DNA of 64,000 nucleotides from assembly GCA_022410635.1 (NCBI GenBank), contig JAJVDF010000138.1, positions 208,069 through 272,068 of the forward strand. The letters run 5' to 3'. The stretch is from Tretioscincus oriximinensis (Eukaryota; Chordata; Lepidosauria; Squamata; Gymnophthalmidae). Below the pieces are notes generated by a model, which was not told where the DNA came from, ran no database searches, and saw only the letters and a program-made list of their open reading frames with translations. Below, one piece after another: positions 54,395 to 64,000 of this stretch; position 1 is the first letter of the stretch, and the number at the start of each line of letters is the position of its first letter. The translations under genes and the position numbers were made by a program.

Positions 54395-54545
54395 TAAGAA
54401 CATAAGAATATAATAATANAAGAGGAGCCCTGGTGATTCAGGCCATAGCCTGACTGGTTCAGCACTCTGTCTCACACAGTGGCCCAGCAACTGCACTGGA
54501 CATCTCAAGCAGAAGAAGGAAAAAACTTCTCCTGTTCTTAGTTCC
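54395..54545 (-). mobile_element. CR1 3' end, antisense
   Basis: AAGAACATAAGAATATAATAA, GAGGAGCCCTGGTGATTCAGG, GCACTCTGTCTCACACAGTGG and CAAGCAGAAGAAGGAAAAA. Confidence 0.75.
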
Positions 54546-54780
54546 CTTCCCACTGCATAATAAAGCCCACTTTTAGATGAAAAATTATATATTTTATCTA
54601 TTCCTTTTTCCATTTCAAGCATACTCTCCGCACAATGTGGAGAAAATTAATCCATATAGTTACCAAGAGTCAGTTGGTATCAAACAAACAAGGCCCAAGA
54701 CCTTTAGATATAGAATAGAAATACAAACAAATAANTGCCCTTAGAATGACCACATCTAGAAAACATACCCTTGTTACTAA

Positions 54781-55760
54781 GGCTACTTCCCCACTACAGT
54801 TTTAAATCACTTTTTCTTAAAAGCGAGGCAACGCATTCGCAAGTATGTCCCCATTTACTTTCAGTCTTCCTCGCATTTCCTTTTCTGTCCTCAACACATC
54901 TCTGCAATTGCACTCTGCAATTCACGTGACATCAAAAGCCCCAGAAACCATTGCTGCNCATGCCTGACTACAAGCCCCAGCAATCTTTGCAAGCTTGGAT
55001 GCAATTCCCAGGCAATCTCTATTAGGCAAGAGCCAATGAGCATTTAACAATTTGCATACTAAAGCTCTGAGGCAGCTTATCTTTCAGAATTTACAAAATG
55101 GAGGTTGCTAAATTACATGAAATGCGAAGGATATTTACGCCACATAGGGTTGCCATACGTCCTCGGAAAGCGGGACAATCCCAGTTTGGGGGTCTAAAAT
55201 ATAGTCCCCTCCGGGTTTTAAGACAAAATCCCGCCTTTTTACATTCCCNGATGCTGCATCAGGGAATGTAAAAATGCAGGATTTTAAAGGCAAAGCAGCC
55301 GTCAGAGGTGACGGCTGCAGCCCGAGCTGCAGGAACCTCGGAGAGTGCCGTAGCTGCTCCAATGCTGGAGGTGGGGTTTTGCACGCCTGCTAGCNCGCCA
55401 ANTCGCNTCAGCAAAGGAAAAACACCTGGATTTGTGACAGGAGGGCAGCTCCGTTCTCCTGTCACAAACCCAGGCATTTTTCCTCCACTGGAGGCGAGTT
55501 GGCGCAATTTGCGAAACCCTGCCTCCAGCGGACGGACGCTTGTGGTGAGACAGGCAGAAGAGAGGTTCTGCCTGTGTCACTACAAACGTCCGTACGTGCG
55601 CGTGCACATGTGCGCACACACACACGTGCATGCACCCCCAACCCACCCCCATCCCGGGTGGCAGCCCTAACTTCACAGCAAATATCTTTAGAGCAAGTGG
55701 AATGCTGGACATGGTTTCGTGGGGCAGACAGAAGGTAAAATCGTCTCCAAAGCAAAGGAA
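54781..55760 (+). mobile_element. Family B MITE split by a GC-rich element
   Basis: Left part 54,781-55,144: GGCTACTTCCCCACTACAG, AATTCACGTGACATCAAAAGC, GCAAGAGCCAATGAGCATTT, ACAAAATGGAGG. Right part from 55,678: ATCTTTAGAGCAAGTGGAATG, CTGGACATGGTTTCGTGGGGC, matching the family's AGCAAGTGGATTGCTGAACATG..GTGGGGC block. The 55,145-55,669 element interrupts it. Right terminus lost. Confidence 0.7.
55145..55669. mobile_element. GC-rich hAT-like foldback with serial hairpins
   Basis: The termini are TAGGGTTGCCA and, inverted, TAGGGCTGCCA. Flanking 8-mers ACGCCACA and ACTTCACA agree at 6 of 8. Inside are at least four hairpins: TTTTACATTCCC...GGGAATGTAAAA; AAAAACACCTGGATTTGTGA with its complement; GCTGGAGGTGGGG..CCCTGCCTCCAGC; and ACAGGCAGA...TCTGCCTGT. 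It is CpG-rich, unlike its surroundings. The Ala/Arg-rich open frames on both strands have no coding support. Confidence 0.7.
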
Positions 55761-56019
55761 ACAGAATATGAGGATCAGGCCTAACACAATTTATCACATA
55801 ACTGAAATTCACACACAGTAAAATCTTATTATAATTTGGTAATAGAAACAACCGTGGTCTCATAGATGAAATATCTCATTCTAAAATAATTTGGTCATCT
55901 TGGTTTTCAATTACCACTAAATCCACAATTCTATGGTTCAACAATTCCAGTTTTAAAGAATTCAGATAAGCATGGAGCTTCATATTCGGAATGTTGTCAT
56001 TCTGACAAGTCTTATCAAA
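55761..56019. other. Unique DNA
   Basis: No feature recognised. Confidence 0.4.
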
Positions 56020-56330
56020 GTGGGCAGCCATTTTGTTTGTTGGTTGTCATGAGGAAATCCAGTAGTCCCTTCTACCAAATGCTATTGGATAGTTTCCTAT
56101 GAATATCAGATCTCTTTGACTTTTACCCTTACAGTTTCTTGTAAAAATTATCCACCCATCAAAGCAATAATCCTATATGTCCACTAGATAGAGGATTTCC
56201 ATGGAAAACTGATAATCCGGATAATCAGCTTTAACATCCACAATCGGCTAGTTTATTTCAACTTTCAAGTGGATTATTGAGCCTGTCTGGAAACAGCCTC
56301 AGACACAAGCTATATACACCTGGATTTTTC
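56020..56330 (+). repeat. Family F, longest copy
   Basis: GGCAGCCATTTTGTTTGTTGG, ACCAAATGCTATTGGATAG, CCCTTACAGTTTCTTGTAAA and GATAATCCGGATAATCAGC. The last block is itself self-complementary in part. Confidence 0.6.
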
Positions 56331-57074
56331 AGGTTAGTCTATTCAGCAGCCATGATTCTTTATCACACATCTCAAGGGTCTAACACACACACATACATGA
56401 TATAGTTGGTTTCTCCTTCCACATTCTCTATCATTTGAATTAATTTTTTATCTGCAGAAGATAATGTTTTGCACTTAATCTAACTAATGCTATTATGTTC
56501 TCCAGTTATAGAAAGGGCAGACTGTTCAGTGTTCCCTATTTGTTTTCTCACTGGAGTTCCCANATAATGTTCCTTCATCTGTTCATCCCTTGAATTACGA
56601 TTACTGTCAAATGCAATTTTTCCTCCCTCCTGAAACTTCTGTCAAAAGCACAGTCAGTACAATCTATACGTATCCAGAAGTTTTCTCTTGGATCTAATTC
56701 NCCTCCTTTTGTGTTTTCAACTTAACTCTCCACTGGCTTTAATTAGACCCTCTCCAGATTTGTGGAATTCTTAACTATCAAAGAGCTCCCAGCACAAGCC
56801 ACAAGGCCCAGTACGAATGAATTTATCATAGGGCAGCCTTGTGAAATTGCCTCATATGTCCATCTGAATTAGTCCCCTCCCCTACAGAGTGCTACACTGC
56901 ATTTTATCCCCCACAAAACGAGATTCAGGATTGCTTTAATCTTTCAGTAACAAAGCAACTCCATTCTTTAAGTATATTTGTATGCAGGTGGCATTAACAT
57001 ACAAGACTTTGCCCATGGGGTTATCAAAAGGTTCTAGGGCAGAAGGAAATCGTCCCATTAGATGAGTAGTAGTA
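56331..57074. other. Unique DNA, possibly conserved
   Basis: 56,560-56,990 has no repeat signature and reads like ancient non-coding DNA (GAATGAATTTATCATAGGGC, CTGAATTAGTCCCCTCCC). Speculative. Confidence 0.3.
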
Positions 57075-57265
57075 AATCTAGCAAGGCTATTGCATAGCAC
57101 CTTAGAAACAAGCAAGAAAATGGTAAACAGCATGAGCTTCTATAGACATATCAACTTCTTCAGGTTCTTTTCATAGATCTGTCAATAAAGGCTCGTGCCA
57201 CCTAACNTTTTCTTATTAGCCTCTAAGACCACCCTTCCTAGATTTTCTGGACACAGACTAACACA
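57075..57265. repeat. Family P, complete palindrome with both ends
   Basis: Left: ATCTAGCAAGGCTATTGC, TAGCACCTTAGAAACAAGC, AGCATGAGCTTCTATAGAC. Right: AATAAAGGCTCGTGCC, TATTAGCCTCTAAGACCAC, TTTTCTGGACACAGACTAAC, ACAGATATTTCC. The right end is the complement of the family's GAAATA..GTTAGTCTG start. Confidence 0.75.
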
Positions 57266-57640
57266 GATATTTCCTTGATATTTAATTGTGAAGTACAGTG
57301 TCAAAATACTATTTANTCACTATGGGATAAGGAATTAGGCTGATTCAGCATTTATCTTTTAAAAATGGTCATTGCAGATCATTCCTGTCATGGTACACTC
57401 AAAGGGACACTTAAAGAAAACCTAAGGAACAGTTCTGTCTGTTCAAAGACTGGTGAGGTTGGGAAAACTACAGAAATATACCTGCTGGAAGTTCTGGCAA
57501 ACAGTCACAATGATGAGATATTTCAGGTCAAGAAGAGAGATTCAGTTTCAAAAGACCAGCAATATAATGGATGAATTTATCTATGCTTTGCTCAATGCAG
57601 ATAAGCACTATTGTGTATCCATCCAATATAGGTGTATAGA

Positions 57641-58030
57641 GCATACGAGGAGCCCTGCTGAATGGGGCCAGAGCCGATCTAGTACAGCATTCTGCCTCAC
57701 ACAGTGGCCTACTAATTGCACCTGGACAATCTCAAGCAGAAGAAGGAAAAATCTGTTGGGCCTGTTCTTCTCTCCCTTTAAATGGTGCTTCAGGAATCCT
57801 GCCTGTTGCTCCATCCCGGAGCAGGATCAAGACCATCCACACTTGGCTTCCATGAATTTGTCTAATCCATCAACATTTGCTAGTTNCATTAAACATGATC
57901 TAAACCGTTGCTGTGAATTGTTCAAGCTCTGCATTCTAACCTCTATGGTCAGCAGCACAAAAGTTGATCCCCAGGAAAAATCTTTTTCAGTTCATTCTTC
58001 CTCAAGTGCAAGTTTCCTTGCAGTTTAAAA
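57641..58030 (-). mobile_element. CR1 3' end, antisense
   Basis: GAGGAGCCCTGCTGAATGGGG, TTCTGCCTCACACAGTGGCC, CTGCCTGTTGCTCCATCCC, then diverged ORF2 complement. The octamer tail is absent. Confidence 0.75.
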
Positions 58031-58081
58031 TCATCTTTAAAATCATATCCCTGNTAAATCTTAATTAGGAAAATGACCCAA

Positions 58082-58220
58082 GGCCCAGTCCCCACTGAGC
58101 CTTATTCTGAGTTATGTCTTGGGACAGAACCTGGCCATCCACAAGCCAGTGTAGACTATGGTAGGGCCCAGGAACCTACTTTGAGCTCTAGCCCAGAATA
58201 AGGCTCAGTGGGGACAGACC
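58082..58220. mobile_element. Family H MITE, full palindrome ends
   Basis: Left GTCCCCACTGAGCCTTATTC; right CCAGAATAAGGCTCAGTGGG and GACAGACC, inverted arms of about 28 nt. Middle: GGCCATCCACAAGCCAGTG. 139 bp, non-coding. No clear target duplication. Confidence 0.75.
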
Positions 58221-58929
58221 ACAAGCGACCTGAGAGCTAACACTTCTCGGTACTGTTTTTTGGGGGGTGTTTTCCTGCTAAAAGCAGTATTTTTACTGTC
58301 TTCCTCTTCCAGGACTCTCTCACCTCACATGCCAGCATTGCTCCTGATAATTCTTCCCTCTGGAGGGCCTGCTGAATACTGATGTAGCTGAAACATGTTT
58401 TCCAGATCCAACCCCCCCAACCACAACCCCCTACATTTACATGAGATAATGCATCAGGGAATAATGCTACAGCAAAGCAAGTTAGGGAGTGAGACTGGAG
58501 ATGAAAGCTAGAGGGGTGGAGAACGGCAGACAGACTTTGGAAAAATGTAATGCAAATGTCTCCAGAAGAGGAGGTCTCAGATGACTTAGAGAACAGCATG
58601 AAAGTGCAATGTGAAGACCCTCGGCATTTACTTTTGCTCAGAATGGGTGTGGGTATGAAGATGCTTGACAGTTCCTTGTTCAGTTGTATCTGAATTTGTA
58701 TTCCAACCATTTCTCCTAAGAGCTCTCCTCTGTTCTATCCTCACAACAACTTTATGAAGTACACTAAGCTAAAAGACTACGGAAGGGTTACCGGATAAAA
58801 GTTTATGCGTTTAAAGGGCGTGAAAAGGTGATATTCTTCAACAGGTTCTGCTGATGTTAGAAGCTGCACTTGGTGGAAATTTGTCTTAGCTGTGGGCCCA
58901 TGATCTGAATCCACATCTTTCCTATTTGT
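58221..58929. other. Unique DNA
   Basis: No feature recognised; a Ser/Pro-type 157-codon minus-strand frame has no domain or splice support. Confidence 0.4.
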
Positions 58930-59372
58930 GATTGCCCCCCGCTCACCTTCAATATTCCATGCTGTTTCTTGTTTTTCCCATTACATTGCCTGTTTGATAT
59001 GGTCTGTAGACTAATCAATAAAATGTTGTTGTTGTTTTTCCCATTATATTGCCTTGTATTCTCATCACATNGCATATTTCATGTCATTGTTGCACTTGTC
59101 TTACTAAAATTCCCACGAGAGCTGATGAACTTTTACATTTAGCCTCAAAGTCTTGCAATTTCTAACATGATCCTATGATAGAATGCCTTATGAAGGCTTT
59201 TTAGTGAATTTGCACAGTAGCCCAAAACGAAGTCAGAAAAAAGGAATAATCAGAAAAAGGGTCCAATGACCTTTAACCAAGTAGGCTGCTAAACTTTCAT
59301 GACAAAGTAAGGGGAATCCTACATGATGTTGGAACCATCACAGTAAAAACTCAATGTGGGGACACTATGCAT
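58930..59372 (+). mobile_element. Family B MITE
   Basis: CCTTGTATTCTCATCACATNG, TTTCATGTCATTGTTGCACTT, GAGCTGATGAACTTTTACAT and the right end CAATGTGGGGACACTATGCA. A TGTTGTTGTT run and a duplicated TTTTTCCCATTA block lie in the left part. Confidence 0.75.
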
Positions 59373-59421
59373 TAAACTTAAAAACAACGATTCTGGCTTT
59401 TATTTGATAACACTAGATAAT

Positions 59422-59605
59422 GGCCCTTTCTGTACCAAGTCTTATATCATCCTACATTCTGAAATAGAGACCTGCTGTCTATATGCTAATGCAGATTATA
59501 GCAGGCTACAGGTAGAGCCTGTCCCAACCTGTCTCCAGATGCAGACAGTAACGCCCTAGTCTGAGATAAAGTCCAAAATGAGGTCCAGTACAGAAAGAGC
59601 TTTTA
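59422..59605. mobile_element. Family H MITE, longer copy
   Basis: GGCCCTTTCTGTACCAAGTC on the left and AATGAGGTCCAGTACAGAAAG on the right form the ends. The middle AATGCAGATTATAGCAGGC parallels the AGTGTAGACTATGGTAGGG block at 58,152. Confidence 0.55.
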
Positions 59606-59794
59606 GGTGATTCCATACTGCCTAGTATAGTGGAACTTAGGACCTTNTTTCTGCCCTGAACCTATTAAGGACAAACGTAATTCACTTGCTTTATGGTATA
59701 TCAGATAATACAGAATTGGCCTAAGCTTCAATCACAGAAGGACACTTTTTCATCTTACTAAAGAATATGGAACAAGGAAGAACAACCTTTATAT

Positions 59795-59890
59795 GCAAAG
59801 GAGAAGGAAGAGTGAGAATGAGAAGGGAAGAGAATGAGGGAGGAGAAGAGAAGAGGAGGAAAAGAGAGAGGAGGAGGAGAGTTAAAAGGA
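59795..59890 (+). repeat. Polypurine tract
   Basis: GAAG/GAGG-rich, about 95 bp. Confidence 0.85.
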
Positions 59891-59892
59891 TA

Positions 59893-60200
59893 GTGAGTAT
59901 CTGAAAACGATATCATATGAGGAATGGTTAAAGGATTTAGGGATGTTTAGATTGCAATAGAGAAGNCTGAGAAGAGACCTGATAGATGTCTACAGATATC
60001 TGAAGAGCTGTCCCAGTGTAGGGGGATCAGGTCTATTACCACATGGAAAGACTAGAAACAATGGGACGAAACAGCAAAAATAGATATACNCTTTCAGCCG
60101 TGGATTTGCTACTACAGTGATAATCATTTTAGGAAAATTCTGCCTCACATGTTCATGGAATTTCAGTAATCCTTTTACTTAAAAGCCCTGATTCTGCAGG
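59893..60200 (+). mobile_element. CR1 ORF2 C-terminal fragment, sense
   Basis: Decodes with stops to YEEWLKDLGMFRLQ, LRRDLIDVYRYLKS, GLLPHGKTRNNGTKQQ: the CR1 [29 protein letters not shown] region. The family is clear and the fragment is non-functional. Confidence 0.75.
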
Positions 60201-60359
60201 TTTTCTGTACAGTACTTCCAAGCTGTTATTGAAACGGGCTTCCTTTTCCCTGGAAAACCCCACAGTTGATATGGTGTGAATGTGCGCAAATAGGCAGCAA
60301 AAGGTGAGAATTCAGTCGGGTGTGCACACTTGGTTTAGATTAAAAGCAAACATGTGCAC

Positions 60360-60565
60360 TGGAGCTCAGATATATGAGGGGAGGTGAAAAAATGCAACCA
60401 ATCAGGAGACAGTGCAGAATCAGGGGTTCAATGGAACAGAAATACAAGTTCCCGTGGATATGTCAGCTCCTTGTTATGGTAACCCAGAAAGATAAGGATG
60501 GACAGGCAATTGGGTTTTTCTGTATTTAAAATAAACTCTCGATTTAAACAGCTCATTTGCAAGGG
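60360..60565 (+). repeat. Dispersed repeat family E, copy 2
   Basis: Matches 2,530-2,740: GGAGCTCAGATATATGAGGG, GCAACCAATCAGGAG, CAGCTCCTTGTTATGGTAAC, GATTTAAACAGCTCATTTGC. Confidence 0.65.
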
Positions 60566-60892
60566 ACCAAAGATTAGATATCAGAGGGGGGAAACTTTCT
60601 GATAGTAAGAACAATCAACCAGTGGAATAGGTTGCAACACAAACCTCAATGTCTGCACACAAATTGTTTGATCAAACAATTTAAGCCTTGTCAGTGGAAA
60701 ACCTGGTTGTTCTTATTTGCAAAGACATTACATATAAACATTCAGTTATTTGAGTTGAAACAAACTCAGAACTTCTGTTCATGTACATCANTAACCAATG
60801 GGTACACACCAGGACATGGAGTATGCAGAAACAACAAACAATTATAGGAAGATGTACACACGTCAACAATGAATTCACTGCAAACAACTTCA

Positions 60893-61115
60893 AAGAAATA
60901 GCTTCCCTAGTCTGAGTCCAGAATATCTAGCAAGGTATCTTGTAGAACTTTAGAGTCTAAGAAGAGAAAGATAGGCAGCATGAGTTTGCATAGAGAAGTC
61001 TACTTCTTCATACACACCTGAAGAAGCAGACTTGTCAATAAAAGCACCTGAAGAAGTAGACCTGTCTATGAAAGCTCCTGCAAACTACCTTCATATTAGT
61101 TTCTAAGATATTACA
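60893..61115 (+). repeat. Family P copy with duplicated turn
   Basis: AGAAATAGCTTCCCTAGTCTG, AGTCCAGAATATCTAGCAAGG, ACTTTAGAGTCTAAGAAGAG, GGCAGCATGAGTTTGC, then CTGAAGAAGCAGACTTGTC and CTGAAGAAGTAGACCTGTC in tandem before the far arm. Confidence 0.75.
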
Positions 61116-61257
61116 AGACCATACGTAACTACAAATGGTTTTCTAATATAAGAGGATGAGTGTATGGAAATGGAGTTCCAAGGAATACATAAATGGAAAA
61201 ATGATTATGAACCACCAAAATAAATAGACAGGCTGTGAACACACAACAAGAACTTAC

Positions 61258-61335
61258 TTGATCCTTAGCGTGACTTTCCATCATCTTTGCTGCCCATTCA
61301 TAAGTCTTAATGGAGGCTTCAGGAGGCTTCGCTAT
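61258..61335 (-). CDS. Internal coding exon of an unidentified minus-strand gene
   Basis: On the minus strand, CTTTTTCCAG precedes and GTAAGTTC follows this 78-bp segment, a consensus acceptor and donor. It is exactly 26 codons. Only the frame starting at its first base is open; it begins IAKPPEASIKTYEW and continues AAKMMESHAKDQ, a plausible amphipathic helix. The other two frames meet stops. It has balanced codon use and no repeat similarity, unlike its surroundings. It would be a phase 0-0 exon. I do not recognise the protein. No neighbouring exon was found in the window, so the introns on either side are long. A chance match is possible, but the combined signals make it unlikely. Confidence 0.6.
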
Positions 61336-62829
61336 CTGGAAAAAGATCTGGAATAGAAGATGGACCTCCTATTGCTGATCTTTTTTGACTTCATGGCAAA
61401 ATGTCAGCATCCCCCATTAAGAGCTGCCTGCAACCACGTTGTCTCTCATGCCCTCGTGAGAAGACGAGCAGCGCGAGAGGACAACAGATCTTTAGGAGTG
61501 CAACTTTGCTCCAGCCCATGTGGAGCCAGCACACAAGGTATGTCCCCTCTTTTCCCCAGATAAATCCACAATCGCTTTCTGATTACAGGTTTCATCCACT
61601 TTTCTCCTCCGTGTGCACAGGACAGACAGGTAGATAGACAGCTAGACAGACAGACAGATCTAGTATGTAAACAGTAAAAGAAGTGTTTATATCAGCCTTG
61701 TGAAACAATGCATAGGTGCATTGTATCTCGTATATTATGGGCCTTCAGTGGATGTGTGTGTATACAGACACACATATATTTTCTGCTGACTACAATATCC
61801 CTGTAGAGCAGGTTTTCCCGATGTGAATATATTCCCCCCACTTTCTTTTCCAAAAGCTATGAAAAAGCTTTATCTCTAAAGAGCAAATAACACCTAGTAC
61901 TCATAACAGATGCCAAGAAATGTATCTGTTTTGATTTTCTGAGAATCAAAATTCAACGGTGTTCAATAAAATTCAGAAGCTGTTTTCCTCGGTGGAAATT
62001 AAAGGAATCCAAGGAAGAGTAGGAAGATAGTGACTTTCCTAATTAAAGCTGTAGCAACTGCAGGAATCCAGTTTTTACAACCACCTCGATCTTGCTGTGC
62101 CGAGAACAAAGCTATCGCCCATTAATATTTTATTTCCTCTTTTCTTCCACTCTAACAATGCTCTGTGTTCTGTGTGAGCCCTGGAAAAGCATACGGAGCT
62201 ATGTTAATTATGGTTTAAATAATTGACACTCTGATTGTGTTGTACCTTCAGAATTGTATGTGGCATGTCACTAGTTCTACACATAATTACATCTATTCAC
62301 TGCCACAATTATTTTGCCATTTACAGCATCTCCTGCAGTTGTGGATTCTGCAGAATCTTATAAGAAAATAAGAAAAAGTTTCCTAATCATTGACCTTGAA
62401 TGGTCTCTCCTTGTTCCCAAAAGGCTAGGCAACCACAGAAAAAAACTGAGGTCCCCCATCCACCCACTTCTCAGTGGACCTTCTAGGTTGAGCCAGGATC
62501 ATAGTTACAATGGAAATATGTAGGGCAGCTTGCCATCAGTCAACCCTTAATGTGCTCAGTAAGAGCTGTCCATGACAAACTGTCCCACAAAGCTCTATTT
62601 TCACTTCCTCCATTCCAGTACCCCACACAAACCACTTTTCTGTTTCCTGCATGTTGCTACCAATCACACATTTTCCTTTTCAGCTAGAACATGGAATAGC
62701 TTATGATTTTCTTTCATACTTGTTGAACATGAGGCTTTGATGGGAGAGATGGAAGAACCTTTTGAGGAGGAAGACAAAAGCTGAACTGAGTTTGCCACAT
62801 CCTCTGCTTGGCTGACTGTATTGACCTAA
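61336..62829. other. Intronic or intergenic unique DNA
   Basis: (AGAC/AGAT)n at 61,622-61,660. 62,000-62,340 has no repeat signature and several AT-rich homeodomain-type motifs (TTAATTATGGTTTAAATAA), so it may be conserved non-coding DNA. Confidence 0.4.
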
Positions 62830-63190
62830 GAATTCCAGGATGAAATATTAAAGTCCGAAAGAAACATATTATATGTCTAACTACAATTCCCAAGGTTTTG
62901 TGTGAGTGCAGTTTCACGGTGCCTCATGGTTCCAAGAGCCAATGAAATTTTGGATTACCCTTGATCTCTCGTGCTGTCTACCATGTTCCCATTAACGAAT
63001 GCCCTACAAAGGTTATTTCTCAAATTTTAGAAAGGTCCAATGTGAAGTCTGACAAAATGAGGTGCCTGGAAAATCTGGGACCAAAGTCTTTTTAGCAAGT
63101 GGATTGCCAAACTTTGGTGAATACAGAGGGGGGATTCTACATGATGTTGGTACTATCACAGTAACAAATCACTGTGGGGAGGCATCCACC
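62830..63190 (+). mobile_element. Family B MITE
   Basis: CTACAATTCCCAAGGTTTTG, CCAAGAGCCAATGAAATTTT, TTTTTAGCAAGTGGATTGCC, GGGGGGATTCTACATGATG and the right end CACTGTGGGGAGGCATCCACC. The left end is degraded. Confidence 0.7.
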
Positions 63191-63861
63191 ATTCTCAATA
63201 TGCCTTGTCATTGGTTAAGCCCTGAGATTGGATTCTGGACCCAAAGCAGTGGAATAAAAGTGAGAGCATTATCTGGCATGAGCTTGGTCACTTTCTGCCA
63301 TCTTCTCATATATCAGAAGATGCACTTTTGACCAAGGAGAATGTTGGGTTGTTGTTTTTCCAGCACTGTCTGGTCATGATAAACATTCATTTTGTGCTTC
63401 CTATAGCTACATTCATTGACTTCACCAAGTCCTAAACTGGAAAGAAAAGCGTTGTCATCTTATCTTAATTTAAAGCCTGATCTTGCATCCCCATTCCTGG
63501 GAGCTGTCCCAAATATTTATCATCCCTATGCTTTTAATGTGTTTATCTGATTAATATTGCTTGCTCATTAAGCACGAGTAGTCAAAGCTTATCAGATCCT
63601 TTCCTGGTTTTTGGAGCTCATGACTAATTGTTGGCTGAGCTGTTTTGAAAGCTTGGATGTACCAAGAAATTCCCAAGGTCTTCTAATTTGTAACCTCCTT
63701 TTGTTTATCTGTTGAAATCGTATTTTACTCAATATGACTGCTGTGCAGTCATCATCTTCAGGTCAAAAGTTTGTTCTTTAAATGACAACTAAAGAATAAA
63801 AGATATGGTTCTTTATTAATGATCCCCCAGAAATATAATATACATACTAAATTATATATAT
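63191..63861. other. Unique DNA with GATA-type motifs
   Basis: 63,410-63,720 lacks repeats and carries CTTATCTTAA, GTTTATCTGATTAAT and GCTTATCAGATCC within about 135 bp (63,459-63,597). A regulatory role is speculative. Confidence 0.3.
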
Positions 63862-64000
63862 TAGTGGAATTAGCCCATTGCATTATGGTGATGCAATGGG
63901 CTCTAGACCCTCCTTCTGTTGCCTCTAAGCCAGGACCCTGGTCTCTGGAAGCTGCCAAGATCCACGCCCTGCATTGGTCTCTAGAGGCTGCAAAAGTTCT
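63862..64000 (+). repeat. Family D repeat, copy 4, cut by window edge
   Basis: AGTGGAATTAGCCCATTGCA and TTATGGTGATGCAATGGGCTC form a near-perfect hairpin. The tract is short here (TCCTTCTGTTGCC). GGTCTCTGGAAGCTGCCAAG occurs, then repeats as GGTCTCTAGAGGCTGCAAAAG. The right end lies beyond the window. Confidence 0.7.

Noticed and set aside
55302..55863. Ala/Arg/Cys-rich overlapping open frames on both strands
   Set aside because: They arise from the GC-rich hairpin element, where stop codons are rare by composition.
57453..58028. 191-codon plus-strand open frame
   Set aside because: Much of it is antisense CR1 sequence; the rest lacks any protein signature.

Overview
The window looks like vertebrate nuclear DNA, most likely from a squamate reptile and possibly a gecko. 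Four things point there: AT-rich, CpG-poor sequence; CR1 LINE 3' ends with the octamer tail TTCTTATG read on their sense strand; tRNA/CORE-type SINEs with lizard-like consensus and (CTT)n or (AAAT)n tails; and L1, L2/Jockey-type and hAT fragments together. Genus is not provable from this sequence. Isolated single N bases are scattered through the window, so it comes from a draft assembly.

No complete host gene is present. The one convincing host coding segment is a 78-bp exon on the minus strand at 61,258-61,335. It has an AG acceptor, a GTAAGT donor and only one open frame. The window is therefore probably intron and/or flank of a minus-strand gene that I could not identify. A second splice-flanked segment at 12,171-12,253 on the minus strand is closed in all frames; it could be a non-coding exon or chance.

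Layout: 0-6.7 kb is mostly unique DNA with scattered SINE and MITE copies. 6.7-8.1 kb holds an internally deleted LINE with two 5' promoter-like monomers, part of an endonuclease and a 3' tail, but no reverse transcriptase. 9.4-11.5 kb is antisense L2/CR1-type LINE and SINE. 11.5-15.3 kb is largely unique. 15.3-18.4 kb is a cluster of LINE tails, a (CATA)n array, a palindrome/polypurine repeat and a SINE. 20-26 kb holds MITEs and a hAT foldback. 26-31 kb has a hAT element, a putative solo LTR, long palindromes and an L1 insertion with target-site duplication. 31-47 kb mixes CR1 copies, nested SINEs and large microsatellites. 47-55 kb has a LINE tail, an L1 3' end with a perfect target-site duplication and a tiny MITE. 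55-64 kb has a GC-rich foldback element nested in a MITE, CR1 copies, the exon and two blocks of unique, possibly conserved non-coding DNA.

The most notable content is the mobile DNA. One family of 380-460 bp elements (termini GGCTGCATCCCCAC, 3-bp target duplications, about a dozen copies) dominates the window and I do not recognise it. Several other palindromic families occur two to eight times. Nested insertions (SINE in SINE, MITE in palindrome, hAT-like in MITE) give relative ages. Most large microsatellites sit at retroposon 3' tails, which suggests they grew from those tails.
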